A stretch of DNA of 12,967 nt from Gammaproteobacteria bacterium (GCA_030054245.1 JASGCH010000019.1:1-12967), one strand, 5' to 3'; positions 6,269 to 12,890 are shown, numbered from the stretch's first letter. Translations and numbers: made by a program. Notes: generated from the letters alone by a model not told the origin.

Positions 6269-7426
6269 TTAGCGACCACCTAAAACAGCGATGTAGTCTG
6301 ATACCCACTTGTGATAGGGTACACATTTGTCACCTTGTGTGCTACATTTGGCAGTAGGGGTTTTCCAAAACGAAATGCGCTCAAAGTCGTTAAAGCCTTG
6401 ACGGGCGCATCCCGCATCCGTTAAAAGTTTGTTACCCTTACAAGCAGAGGGCACTGCCGGTACAGAACCAAACCAAGCAGACAGATCCCCCTGGAGTTTG
6501 GGATTCAAAGAATGCTCCATCCACATATAGGCACAGTTTGGATTTTTGGCGCTGACATGCATCATGGTGGAGTCCGCCCAACCTGTGGCTCCTTCAACAG
6601 GAACGGTAGTCGCAATAGGCGCTTTTTTGCTACCCAAAATATTGGCTTGGAATTGCCAAGATCCTGACGCAACAACGCCTTCGTTGGTGAAGTCATCTAT
6701 CTGCACAAAAGCATCGTGCCAATACTTACCCACGATCTTGCGCTGGCCACGCAACAAGTCAAGCGCGGCTTTATATTGCTCTTCATTCAACTCATAAGGG
6801 TCTTTGATGCCAAGTGCTGGGTTTTTCTTCATCAAATAAAGCGCGGCATCCGCGATATAGATAGGACCATCAAACGCTTGGACGCGGCCTTTGTTGCTTT
6901 TGCCATCAGGCAAGGTTTGTTCTTCAAATACAACCGACCAACTGTTGGGTTTTTTGTCCCCAAACACTTTGGTATTGTACATCAGCACATTCCAGCCCCA
7001 CTGATAAGGCACACCGTAATGCGTGTTGTTTTCATAATGCCAAGGCGCTTTTTGCAAGCGGGGATCAACGGTTTTATAGCTTGGTATCAGGTTTACATTG
7101 ATGGGTTGAACTTTATTGCCACGAATTAAGCGCGTGGAAGCATCCCCTGAGGCGGTTACCAAATCAAACCCACCTTCGTTCATCAGCGCCACCATCTCAT
7201 CAGAGGTTCCAGCTGTTTTTACATTGACCATGCACCCGGTTTTTTTCTCGAAATCAGTTACCCAATCAAAATCCTTGCTGGTCGCTCCGCGTTCAATATA
7301 ACCAGCCCATGCAACGATATCAACCCTCCCCTCGCCCTTACCCAAGGCTTTGTGCTGTGCCATGATGGGCGTAGTAACGAAGGATGTTACCACTAGAGCT
7401 ACTATGACTTTTTTTAAAGCATTCAT
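6269..7426 (-). CDS. ydcS: Putative putrescine-binding periplasmic protein YdcS
   Basis: This 385-residue extracytoplasmic binding protein would capture the substrate for YdcTUV. Residues 1-23 form a signal peptide (MNALKK, a hydrophobic core, then PIMA before Gln). The mature part matches E. coli YdcS in blocks such as WAGYIERG, TGCMVNVKTAGTSDEMV, DLVTASGDAS, YGVPYQWGWNVLMYNT, LPDGKSNKGRVQAFDGPIYIADAAL and NEGVVASGSWQFQA. Start chosen at 7426 because GGGGAA lies 8 nt upstream and the signal peptide begins there; reading further up enters repeat DNA. Four cysteines match the E. coli positions; an extra pair (AKCSTQGDKC) near the C-terminus lies in a short insertion and could form a disulfide. 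E. coli YdcS has also been reported to make polyhydroxybutyrate; that cannot be judged here. Confidence 0.93.
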   Translation of the reverse strand: MNALKKVIVALVVTSFVTTPIMAQHKALGKGEGRVDIVAWAGYIERGATSKDFDWVTDFEKKTGCMVNVKTAGTSDEMVALMNEGGFDLVTASGDASTRLIRGNKVQPINVNLIPSYKTVDPRLQKAPWHYENNTHYGVPYQWGWNVLMYNTKVFGDKKPNSWSVVFEEQTLPDGKSNKGRVQAFDGPIYIADAALYLMKKNPALGIKDPYELNEEQYKAALDLLRGQRKIVGKYWHDAFVQIDDFTNEGVVASGSWQFQANILGSKKAPIATTVPVEGATGWADSTMMHVSAKNPNCAYMWMEHSLNPKLQGDLSAWFGSVPAVPSACKGNKLLTDAGCARQGFNDFERISFWKTPTAKCSTQGDKCVPYHKWVSDYIAVLGGR

Positions 7427-7434
7427 ATATATTA

Positions 7435-7440
7435 TTCCCC
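7435..7440 (-). promoter_or_regulatory. Ribosome binding site of ydcS
   Basis: GGGGAA on the minus strand lies 8 nt before the ATG at 7426 and decides the start. It is the clearest Shine-Dalgarno in the operon. Confidence 0.65.
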
Positions 7441-7473
7441 AAATTGAAGTATATAAAACAACCGCGGCAACCT

Positions 7474-7555
7474 GAGACCTTTGCATCATCAGTTTCACCG
7501 CATAACTTCGTCCTTTAGTAGGGTAGCCGCGGCAAACTCGATGGCGCAACAGTCT
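7474..7555. repeat. 82-bp element copy in the ydcS leader
   Basis: It begins GAGACCTTTGCATCATC and ends CGATGGCGCAACAGTCT, the two terminal subtypes of the family, with an internal GTAGCCGCGG. It lies 47 bp upstream of the ydcS start, so the operon promoter is inside it, beyond it, or in the short stretch between. I could not find a convincing -35/-10 pair in that stretch. Confidence 0.65.
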
Positions 7556-7608
7556 ATCAAAAAAGTAAGTTTACACCATTTTTGGTAGATTTTTGCCCTA
7601 TCAAAAAA
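7554..7608 (+). repeat. 11-bp direct repeat in AT-rich DNA upstream of ydcS
   Basis: CTATCAAAAAA occurs at 7554-7564 and 7598-7608, 44 bp apart (about four helical turns), in AT-rich DNA. A GATAG follows at 7648. This could be a regulator site for the ydcS operon or chance in a low-complexity stretch. Confidence 0.3.
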
Positions 7609-7659
7609 ATATTTTTATGCGTGGATTTTTTGTAACATTCGTTCATTGATAGCTGGAGT

Positions 7660-7702
7660 AGGACCGTTGCATCGAGCGACGCGCCGATGGTTCAACGGTC
7701 TT
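7660..7702. repeat. 43-bp palindromic mini element
   Basis: It runs from GGACCGTTGCATCG to CGATGGTTCAACGGTCTT. ACCGTTG (7663-7669) pairs with CAACGGT (7693-7699), and a CATCG/CGATG inner pairing adds to the fold. It lies 7 bp beyond the stop of the small gene at 7710, in the position of a terminator. Confidence 0.6.
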
Positions 7703-7709
7703 GTTGGGA

Positions 7710-7949
7710 TCACTTCTTGGCTGGTGGCTTAAAGTTTTCTATTATTAATCGACTGAAAGGGGGTGGGCTGGGTTTCTGTGGCGGTTGGTTATTCGTAGCT
7801 TTCATTTTTAGTTCCTCTAAATTGATAATTTCAAATTTTTGTACTTCCCTTGGTTGTATGATTGAGTTCATAATGTATGGGGTGGCAGATAGTACAAGGA
7901 ATACAATAGAAAGACCGTTGCACGAGAGGCATAGCATATAGTGCCACAC
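7710..7949 (-). pseudogene. Truncated duplicate of the adjacent small membrane protein
   Basis: This 79-codon frame is a partial copy of its neighbour at 7956-8258. Shared residues include SIVFLV, PYI, IIQP, EVQKFEI and an L-ELKM segment, then a proline-rich tail ending PAKK. The homologous part begins at about 7910. Upstream of that the frame is read from a repeat element, giving an unrelated start (MWHYMLCLSCNG). The first charged region and half of the membrane segment seen in the longer copy are missing, as is the PQGQN repeat. The duplicated blocks start 246 bp apart (GATCACTTCTT at 7708 and 7954). I regard it as a decayed tandem duplicate; the frame is open, so a short product is possible. 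Confidence 0.6.
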
Positions 7950-7958
7950 TCTCGATCA
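7912..7958. repeat. Mini element at the junction of the duplicated genes
   Basis: It starts AGACCGTTGCACGAGAG and ends CTCTCGATCA. CGAGAG (7923-7928) pairs with CTCTCG (7949-7954). One end abuts the homologous part of the truncated gene and the other overlaps the TGA stop of the intact gene (7956-7958). The same start and the same ten terminal bases recur at 9259-9318. Confidence 0.55.
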
Positions 7959-8258
7959 CTTCTTGGCGGGTAGCTCCACGCTTTCTCTTATTGATCGACT
8001 GGGGGGTGGGCTGGGTTTAAGGTTTTGCCCCTGTGGTGCTTGGTTTTGCCCCTGTGGCGGTTGCTTATTCGTGTCGTTCATTTTTAGCTCCCCTAAATTG
8101 GTAATTTCAAATTTTTGTACTTCGCTCGGCTGTATGATTAAGTTATGAATGTATGGAATGGTCGATATTACAAGGAACACAATAGATGCGATTATAAATC
8201 CTTTGGCTATGAATAAATTGCGCAATTTTCTATGGTTACGCTCAGCATTGTTGAGCAC
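7956..8258 (-). CDS. Small single-span membrane protein with Pro/Gln-rich tail, unknown function
   Basis: I do not recognise this 100-residue protein. A short basic N-terminus (NHRKLRN) is followed by one hydrophobic span at about 15-42 and then a polar tail. The tail contains PQGQN twice (68-72 and 75-79, encoded by a 21-bp direct repeat) and a PSPPPSR stretch, ending PAKK. The start is GTG at 8258, without a clear binding site; there is no in-frame ATG before the membrane span. It overlaps the upstream gene's 3' end by 17 bp, so the two are probably translated together and may act as a pair. A truncated copy follows directly. Basic residues before the span suggest a cytoplasmic N-terminus and an exported tail. 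Confidence 0.65.
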   Translation of the reverse strand: MLNNAERNHRKLRNLFIAKGFIIASIVFLVISTIPYIHNLIIQPSEVQKFEITNLGELKMNDTNKQPPQGQNQAPQGQNLKPSPPPSRSIRESVELPAKK

Positions 8259-8664
8259 TTTTCGCGTATTCAGAATCGATGTAATCGTGCATCTCTTCCT
8301 CTGAAATTACCCTTGCATCCTTTTCTGATTTCCCGACGATGTCCATATAATACTTTTGAAGGTCGTCACAGTATTTTTTTAACTCATTAACAAGAGGTAC
8401 TCTTATATATACATACTTATATCCCCAGTATGCCCTTGTAAGAAACCATCCTGCTCCAATACTGGCTATGACAGTAAACCCTAAAAAGATAAGTTGGAAC
8501 CATTCTGACCCATCGAATGGACAATCAATTTCTTTGGCCACAACGACAAAAACCCCACCGACTACAGAAATTATTCCAAGCGGAATCGCCATCGAATTGT
8601 CAATTTGATGATGCCGTTCGATTTCATGGAAATAATGTTTTTGATAAAATTCATGAAGGTTCAT
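8242..8664 (-). CDS. Two-span membrane protein of unknown function
   Basis: This 140-residue protein has a short N-terminal helix-like segment rich in His and Glu (YQKHYFHEIERHHQID). Two hydrophobic spans follow (about 24-43 and 55-76), then a charged, probably cytoplasmic tail with KKYCDDLQKYY and SEEEMHDYID. The layout of N-terminal amphipathic helix, two spans and helical tail resembles 2-TM proteins of unknown role in many bacteria, and loosely the SLATT type; I cannot assign it. The ATG at 8664 is preferred because AAAGG lies 6 nt upstream; the ATG at 8694 has no site. It overlaps the next small gene by 17 bp, implying a two-gene unit. Base composition is more AT-rich than the transport genes, which may mean transfer. 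Confidence 0.7.
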   Translation of the reverse strand: MNLHEFYQKHYFHEIERHHQIDNSMAIPLGIISVVGGVFVVVAKEIDCPFDGSEWFQLIFLGFTVIASIGAGWFLTRAYWGYKYVYIRVPLVNELKKYCDDLQKYYMDIVGKSEKDARVISEEEMHDYIDSEYAKSAQQC

Positions 8665-8683
8665 AAGGAGCCTTTTGCATAAA

Positions 8684-8703
8684 ATCCCTTTCATTTAAGG
8701 GAT
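8684..8703. promoter_or_regulatory. Small inverted repeat upstream of the 2-span gene
   Basis: ATCCCTT and AAGGGAT form a perfect 7-bp inverted repeat around a 6-nt centre, 19 bp before the start at 8664. It could be an operator or a leader hairpin. The surrounding 8704-8824 is AT-rich and shows nothing else I can defend. Confidence 0.35.
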
Positions 8704-8824
8704 ACGAATCCTTGAACATTTATTTTAAAAATGCTTCAATTTAAGCGAATTATTGAGATGGGGTTTTCAAAAAACTGGTCCTATTTACATAATATAGCTA
8801 CATGGGTATTTCTACATTTTTAGC

Positions 8825-8845
8825 AGACCGTTGCACAAATAGTCT
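8825..8845. repeat. 21-bp remnant of the repeat family after glnB
   Basis: AGACCGTTGCAC followed by AAATAGTCT carries the family terminal motif at one end and only AGTCT at the other. It lies 15 bp beyond the stop of the PII gene. The foldback is weak (AGAC with GTCT). Confidence 0.45.
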
Positions 8846-8860
8846 CGAATATCCCAAAAA

Positions 8861-9199
8861 CTACAAAGCCTTAATGCCTCGCTCTCGCGTTCTAATGCGA
8901 TAAATATCTTCTAATTCATAGACAAATATTTTTCCATCCCCAATTTTTCCGGTGTATGATTTTTCCAAAATAGTGTCGATAACTTGGTCGACAATTTCGG
9001 CGGAAACCGCGACTTCTAATTTAATTTTAGGCAAGAAATCAACTAGATATTCTGCCCCCCTATATTGCTCTGTCTGTCCCTTTTGACGCCCAAATCCTTG
9101 TACTTCAGTTACCGTGACCCCTTGGATACCAAGGCCTACCAGAGCTTCGCGCACTTCTTCGAGTTTAAAAGGCTTTATTACCGCTACAACCATTTTCAT
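8861..9199 (-). CDS. glnB: PII nitrogen regulatory protein (GlnB/GlnK type)
   Basis: This 112-residue protein is a PII signal transducer, which as a trimer senses ATP/ADP and 2-oxoglutarate and controls nitrogen assimilation partners. It has the start KMVVAVIKPFKLEEVREAL, the T-loop with YRGAEY at 46-51 including the uridylylation target Tyr51, and the B-loop TGKIGDGKIFV at 83-93. Length is normal. AGGA lies 8 nt before the ATG at 9199. The C-terminus, DIYRIRTRERGIKAL, departs from the usual VIRIRTGE ending: Arg stands where Gly is common. No amtB, glnA or ntr gene adjoins it, so its specific partner is unknown and GlnB versus GlnK cannot be settled. Confidence 0.88.
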   Translation of the reverse strand: MKMVVAVIKPFKLEEVREALVGLGIQGVTVTEVQGFGRQKGQTEQYRGAEYLVDFLPKIKLEVAVSAEIVDQVIDTILEKSYTGKIGDGKIFVYELEDIYRIRTRERGIKAL

Positions 9200-9216
9200 A
9201 TTTTATATCCTAATTC

Positions 9217-9314
9217 TAAGACCGTTGTACAGCCTAGGCTGAGCTGTCTTAATGACAAAGACCATTGCACGAGCTACCCTCATAACCGATTAGCAGTAAG
9301 TAGCCGCCCTCTCG
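9217..9314. repeat. Two repeat-family remnants between glnB and gtsD
   Basis: The first (9217-9251) begins TAAGACCGTTG and ends GTCTTA, with a perfect 12-bp palindrome CAGCCTAGGCTG at 9230-9241 inside. The second begins AGACCATTGCACGAG at 9259 and ends CTCTCGATCA at 9309-9318, overlapping the gtsD stop codon. The two fill nearly the whole gap between the genes, so the glnB promoter would have to lie within repeat DNA. Confidence 0.55.
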
Positions 9315-9315
9315 A

Positions 9316-10380
9316 TCAGCATACTCTATGACCGCTCCCATCAAAAATGTGTACCTTGTCACATTGCCAATTCAATTTCACCGAATCGCCTACTCGTGCC
9401 TTACATACCCCTGGAAGACGCACCACCAGCTTCCCAACTTCAGTTTGTACCGCTAAGTAAGACTCTGGACCCGTCGGTTCCACCAAACTGATAACACCCG
9501 CCAAACCGGCATCGCTCAAATAAGCATCTTCTGGTCGCAACCCGTAAGTCAATTGGCTATCTCTAGCTTGGGCTACCATTTTTTGCTGTAGGTCATTCAA
9601 GTTGATAGGATAACCATTCTCTAAACCATAGCCATCAGAGATCCGGCGTAATGGTAAAAAATTCATCGCCGGTGAGCCTATAAACTCGGCGACAAATTGA
9701 GTCGCTGGGGTATTGTAAATATCTTCTGGGCTCCCCAATTGCTGGACCATGCCGTCTTTTAATACGGCGATTTTATCACCCAAAGTCATAGCTTCTACCT
9801 GATCGTGGGTCACATATACCGTCGTGGTTCTGGTATTTTGGTGTAGTGCTTTAATCTCTGCACGCATTTCCACTCGTAACTTGGCGTCTAAATTAGACAA
9901 GGGCTCATCAAATAAAAATATCTTAGGACTTCTTGCTAAAGCTCGTCCCATCGCCACGCGCTGTCTTTGCCCCCCTGATAATTGTGCCGGTTTGCGTTGT
10001 AGCAAGGGTTCAATCTGTAACATTTTGGCTACTTCTGAGATTCGCTGGATTCTTTGCTCTTTTGGAATTTTGCGCATTTCCAATCCAAAAGCAATGTTTT
10101 GTGCCACGGTCATATTGGGGTACAAGGCATAGCTCTGAAAAACCATAGCTATATCTCGGTCTTTACAAGGTAAATGCGTAATATCTAGGCCATCTACATA
10201 AATATGACCCTTAGTTGGCAACTCTAATCCAGCGATGATAGACAATAAAGTAGATTTTCCACAGCCTGAAGGTCCCACTAAAATCAAAAACTCCCCCGAC
10301 TCTATATGAATATCTATACCTCGTAATATAGGTTGTGCTTTATAAAATTTTTCAACCGATTGTATAGATAAGGTACTCAT
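9316..10380 (-). CDS. gtsD: Sugar ABC transporter ATPase (GtsD/UgpC/MalK family)
   Basis: This 354-residue cytoplasmic ATPase probably energises the GtsBC permeases encoded just upstream. It shows Walker A GPSGCGKST (36-44), Q-loop FQSYALYPN (about 82), signature LSGGQRQRVAMGRALA (134 on), Walker B IFLFDEP (154-160), D-loop LSNLD, and THDQVEAM with the switch His (192). The C-terminal third is the TOBE region, including YGLRPED typical of the MalK/UgpC group. It starts 65 bp after the gtsC stop without a strong binding site. All catalytic residues are intact. Such ATPases can serve several sugar importers, so gtsD is chosen from gene order. It could equally be called ugpC or msmX-like. Confidence 0.88.
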   Translation of the reverse strand: MSTLSIQSVEKFYKAQPILRGIDIHIESGEFLILVGPSGCGKSTLLSIIAGLELPTKGHIYVDGLDITHLPCKDRDIAMVFQSYALYPNMTVAQNIAFGLEMRKIPKEQRIQRISEVAKMLQIEPLLQRKPAQLSGGQRQRVAMGRALARSPKIFLFDEPLSNLDAKLRVEMRAEIKALHQNTRTTTVYVTHDQVEAMTLGDKIAVLKDGMVQQLGSPEDIYNTPATQFVAEFIGSPAMNFLPLRRISDGYGLENGYPINLNDLQQKMVAQARDSQLTYGLRPEDAYLSDAGLAGVISLVEPTGPESYLAVQTEVGKLVVRLPGVCKARVGDSVKLNWQCDKVHIFDGSGHRVC

Positions 10381-10445
10381 TGCACTTTTTTAACATTAGA
10401 ACAATCCTTGCAAAGCCACGGAGAATCCAAGTAACACCGTATATT

Positions 10446-11306
10446 TTAACCCTTAACAGCCCCAGCCGTTAATCCACGCACAAAATACCTCCCAGCAAAT
10501 ATATACACTAACAAAGTGGGTAACGCGGCAATAATCGCCGCCGCCATATCCACATTGTATTGCTTCACGGCGCTGGTGGTATTCGCTAAATTATTTAACC
10601 CTACCGTAACAGGTTTATTGTCGGCTCCAGAAAATACCACACCATACAAAAAATCGTTCCAGATATTGGTAAATTGCCAAATCAAGGAAACCACTATGAT
10701 CGGCGTAGAAATCGGCAAAAATATGCGCCAGAATATTTGTAAAAAATGAGCACCATCTAAAGTCGCCGCTTTGACCAGCTCATCGGGAATAGCTACAAAA
10801 TAGTTCCTAAAAAATAAAGTCGTGGTAGGAATACCCGCTATGATATGTACCAAAATTAAACCCCATAGAGAGCTCGCCAACCCCAAATGACCTAGCACTT
10901 GGCTCATAGGTAATAAAACCACCTGCATAGGCATAAAAACACCAAACAACATCCCAGCAAAAATCATATTGCTACCCGGAAATTTCCATTTGGTCAATAC
11001 AAAGCCACAAATCGAGCCTATGGCGGTGGATATCAGTACTGCTGGGACCACCATCTGAATAGAATTCCAAAAATAGGGTTTGAGACCTTTACAATCTACA
11101 CCTGTACAAGCCGACCCCCAAGCGCTTTCCCAAGCTTGCCAAGTAGGATTGTGAGGAATAGACAATAAATTTCCCATACGCAACTGATCGGCATCTTTGA
11201 AAGAAGTTACCAACATCACATACATAGGTAACAAAAACCACAAAGCAAACAATGCTAAAATACTCCATAATAACCAGCGACCAAAGGTATTCTTACTTAG
11301 GTTCAT
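10446..11306 (-). CDS. gtsC: Sugar ABC transporter permease GtsC (glucose/mannose type)
   Basis: This 286-residue inner-membrane permease of the MalG group resembles Pseudomonas GtsC closely as I recall it: FWNSIQMVVPAVLIST, TKWKFPGS, MPMQVVLLPM, TTTLFFRNYFVAIPDELVKAA, IWQFTNIWNDFLYGVVFSG and the ending YFVRGLTAGAVKG. The EAA-type loop KAATLDGAHFLQIFWRIFLP lies near 179. A Cys pair (67 and 72) in the first exported loop also recalls that subgroup. The ATG overlaps the gtsB stop as ATGA, so the two permeases are translationally coupled. Glucose or mannose is the likely substrate, by family. Confidence 0.88.
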   Translation of the reverse strand: MNLSKNTFGRWLLWSILALFALWFLLPMYVMLVTSFKDADQLRMGNLLSIPHNPTWQAWESAWGSACTGVDCKGLKPYFWNSIQMVVPAVLISTAIGSICGFVLTKWKFPGSNMIFAGMLFGVFMPMQVVLLPMSQVLGHLGLASSLWGLILVHIIAGIPTTTLFFRNYFVAIPDELVKAATLDGAHFLQIFWRIFLPISTPIIVVSLIWQFTNIWNDFLYGVVFSGADNKPVTVGLNNLANTTSAVKQYNVDMAAAIIAALPTLLVYIFAGRYFVRGLTAGAVKG

Positions 11307-12214
11307 GATTTTGTTCGCAATTCAGAGTATAAATAAGGCACCGCAATAGCCGCAATGGTCAACAACATAACCATCGCACTGGCTGAACCTAAGCCAATTT
11401 CTCCACGCGTAAAAGCCATAGTGTACATAAAAGTGGCTGGTACATCCGTAGAAAACCCTGGTCCTCCACCGGTCAAAGCCATCACCAAATCAAAACTTTT
11501 AATAGCCAGATGGGTAACCACAATCAGCGTGCTAAAAAACACGGGGCGCATAGCTGGTAACACAATACGCCCATAAAGTTGCCAAACAGAGGCTCCGTCC
11601 ACTCTAGCGGCTTGGATGATGGAATTATCAATACCCCTTAACCCAGCCAAGAACAAAGCCATAACAAAACCAGCGCTTTGCCAAACACCTGCAATCACAA
11701 TGGTAAATATAGCTTTGTCTTGTCGCACCAACCAATCAAACTGAAAATCCGTCCATCCATAGCTTTGTAGCAAATGTTCAATCCCCAAACCTGGATTCAA
11801 AATCCATTTCCAAGCCGTTCCGGTAACAATGAACGACAATGCCATGGGATACAAGTAGATGTTGCGCAAAAGCCCTTCCAATCGAATTTTTTGGTCTAGT
11901 AATATAGCCAAAAGCACTCCGATGGCCATACTACCGGCAATAAACAAACCCCCAAATACCGCTAAATTAACAAAAGCCACGCGAAACCGCTCACTTTCCA
12001 GCAATACGCGGTATTGTGCCAAGCCAACCCACTCGTAGTTAGGCAAAAGTTTAGAAGCCGAGAACGACAAATAGCCATTCCAGAGCATAAACCCGTAAAC
12101 AAACAATAAACTCAGGAGAAAGAATGGCGAGACCACCAGTGCGGGTAACCACCGTTCGATGAAATTTCTAAAAGAAGAGGGTAATTGAGTAGTCAATTTG
12201 TATGTTTTTTTCAA
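11303..12214 (-). CDS. gtsB: Sugar ABC transporter permease GtsB (glucose/mannose type)
   Basis: This 303-residue inner-membrane permease of the MalF group is the partner of GtsC. It carries RNIYLYPMALSFIVTGTAWKWILNPG, a coupling loop IIQAARVDGASVWQLYGRIVLP near 199, TGGGPGFSTDVPATFMY and the ending PYLYSELRTK, all close to Pseudomonas GtsB as I recall it. The start is inferred to be TTG at 12214, because no in-frame ATG precedes the first membrane span and the N-terminal length fits. A repeat-family end (ACGGTCTT on the coding strand) sits only a few bases upstream, so the native leader has probably been replaced. The gene for the sugar-binding protein, normally just before gtsB, is absent; an unrelated lipoprotein gene lies there instead. 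Confidence 0.87.
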   Translation of the reverse strand: MKKTYKLTTQLPSSFRNFIERWLPALVVSPFFLLSLLFVYGFMLWNGYLSFSASKLLPNYEWVGLAQYRVLLESERFRVAFVNLAVFGGLFIAGSMAIGVLLAILLDQKIRLEGLLRNIYLYPMALSFIVTGTAWKWILNPGLGIEHLLQSYGWTDFQFDWLVRQDKAIFTIVIAGVWQSAGFVMALFLAGLRGIDNSIIQAARVDGASVWQLYGRIVLPAMRPVFFSTLIVVTHLAIKSFDLVMALTGGGPGFSTDVPATFMYTMAFTRGEIGLGSASAMVMLLTIAAIAVPYLYSELRTKS

Positions 12215-12219
12215 AAAAA

Positions 12220-12268
12220 AGACCGTTGCTCCCTAGGTTTCACACCGCCAATTACACGCGGTATCTCA
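12220..12268. repeat. Repeat-family fragment upstream of gtsB
   Basis: It starts AGACCGTTGCTCCC at 12220 and leads into the hairpin at 12269. ACCGC and GCGGT (12244-12248 and 12258-12262) form a small inner foldback. Together with the hairpin it makes up the whole intergenic gap between gtsB and the lipoprotein gene. Confidence 0.5.
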
Positions 12269-12301
12269 AGACTGTTGCACCAGCCAATGGTGCAACAGTC
12301 T
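12269..12301 (-). terminator. Perfect 14-bp-stem hairpin of the repeat family, probable terminator
   Basis: AGACTGTTGCACCA (12269-12282) and TGGTGCAACAGTCT (12288-12301) pair perfectly around a 5-nt loop. It is the tightest copy of the family terminal repeat, as if two ends were fused head to head. Its edge overlaps the TAG stop of the lipoprotein gene (12300-12302). It would fold in RNA of either strand. There is no long U-run after it, so termination is plausible from the stem but not proven. Confidence 0.6.
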
Positions 12302-12890
12302 ATTCACAGCCATCCCCCGCTGGCGTTCCCCACGAGGTACCATCTAGGGCTTTATTGAACGCAAGATAAGCGAGTAGCCTTTGTTTAGTGTTGGTTGTCA
12401 TTTTTTCTAACTCAGTACCAACAGCGGCTGGGTGTTTGGTGCCTGCCGAGCCATCAAATGTAGAGTACAAACACTTATTTGCCAGAGACGATTGCCGTTG
12501 GACTTCCTTTGCAGTCTGAACATCGGTGCTACCCACGGTCAAAGTTTTTTGCATACCTTTCGCGTACTGCATAGCGGCGGCACGCTGAGCCCCATTGGTA
12601 TAGTTGGCGACGATGTACGCCTCGATGTCGTCGCGCACTCCATTGGTATTGGCATCGGTGCCTGTGAGGGTATCACCGCGTTCGAGCTTGGGTATGGCGC
12701 CAGAAGACTCTAGCGCCACAACTTGCTCCTTGGGTGTCTGAGCCTCAGCTCCACAACCCACGAGTATTCCCAATAGACATGTCATAACAACCAGCTCGGT
12801 CATTTTATTTTTTGGCCAACGCTTCGATCTTACCTTGTGCTTGTTTGCTAGCACAAAGGAGATCACTATTTTTAAAATTGAGTGTTTCAT
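12300..12890 (-). CDS. Predicted lipoprotein with EF-hand-like DxNxNG loop, unknown function
   Basis: I cannot name this protein of up to 196 residues. A hydrophobic stretch ending LVGC (43-46) is a lipobox, so the mature protein would be a membrane-anchored lipoprotein starting at Cys46. The segment TGTDANTNGVRDDIEAYI near 76-93 has the Asp/Asn spacing of a calcium-binding loop; similar DxNxNGxRDDI(E/D) segments occur in other short proteobacterial lipoproteins. Two further cysteines (140 and 195) could form a disulfide. The start is unsure: ATG 12890 gives a long N-region, while ATG 12803 leaves a signal without basic residues; neither has a good binding site. The stop overlaps a repeat hairpin. 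It occupies the place where a gtsA binding-protein gene might be expected, but is far too small for one. Nothing is seen in 12891-12967. Confidence 0.65.
   Translation of the reverse strand: MKHSILKIVISFVLANKHKVRSKRWPKNKMTELVVMTCLLGILVGCGAEAQTPKEQVVALESSGAIPKLERGDTLTGTDANTNGVRDDIEAYIVANYTNGAQRAAAMQYAKGMQKTLTVGSTDVQTAKEVQRQSSLANKCLYSTFDGSAGTKHPAAVGTELEKMTTNTKQRLLAYLAFNKALDGTSWGTPAGDGCE

Noticed and set aside
6716..7129. 137-codon plus-strand frame
   Set aside because: It is antisense to ydcS, which has a full-length match, a signal peptide and a binding site.
7427..7549. Upstream extension of ydcS to an ATG-initiated 426-codon frame
   Set aside because: The extension is translated from a repeat element and would place 41 residues before a clear signal peptide; the ATG at 7426 has a good Shine-Dalgarno.
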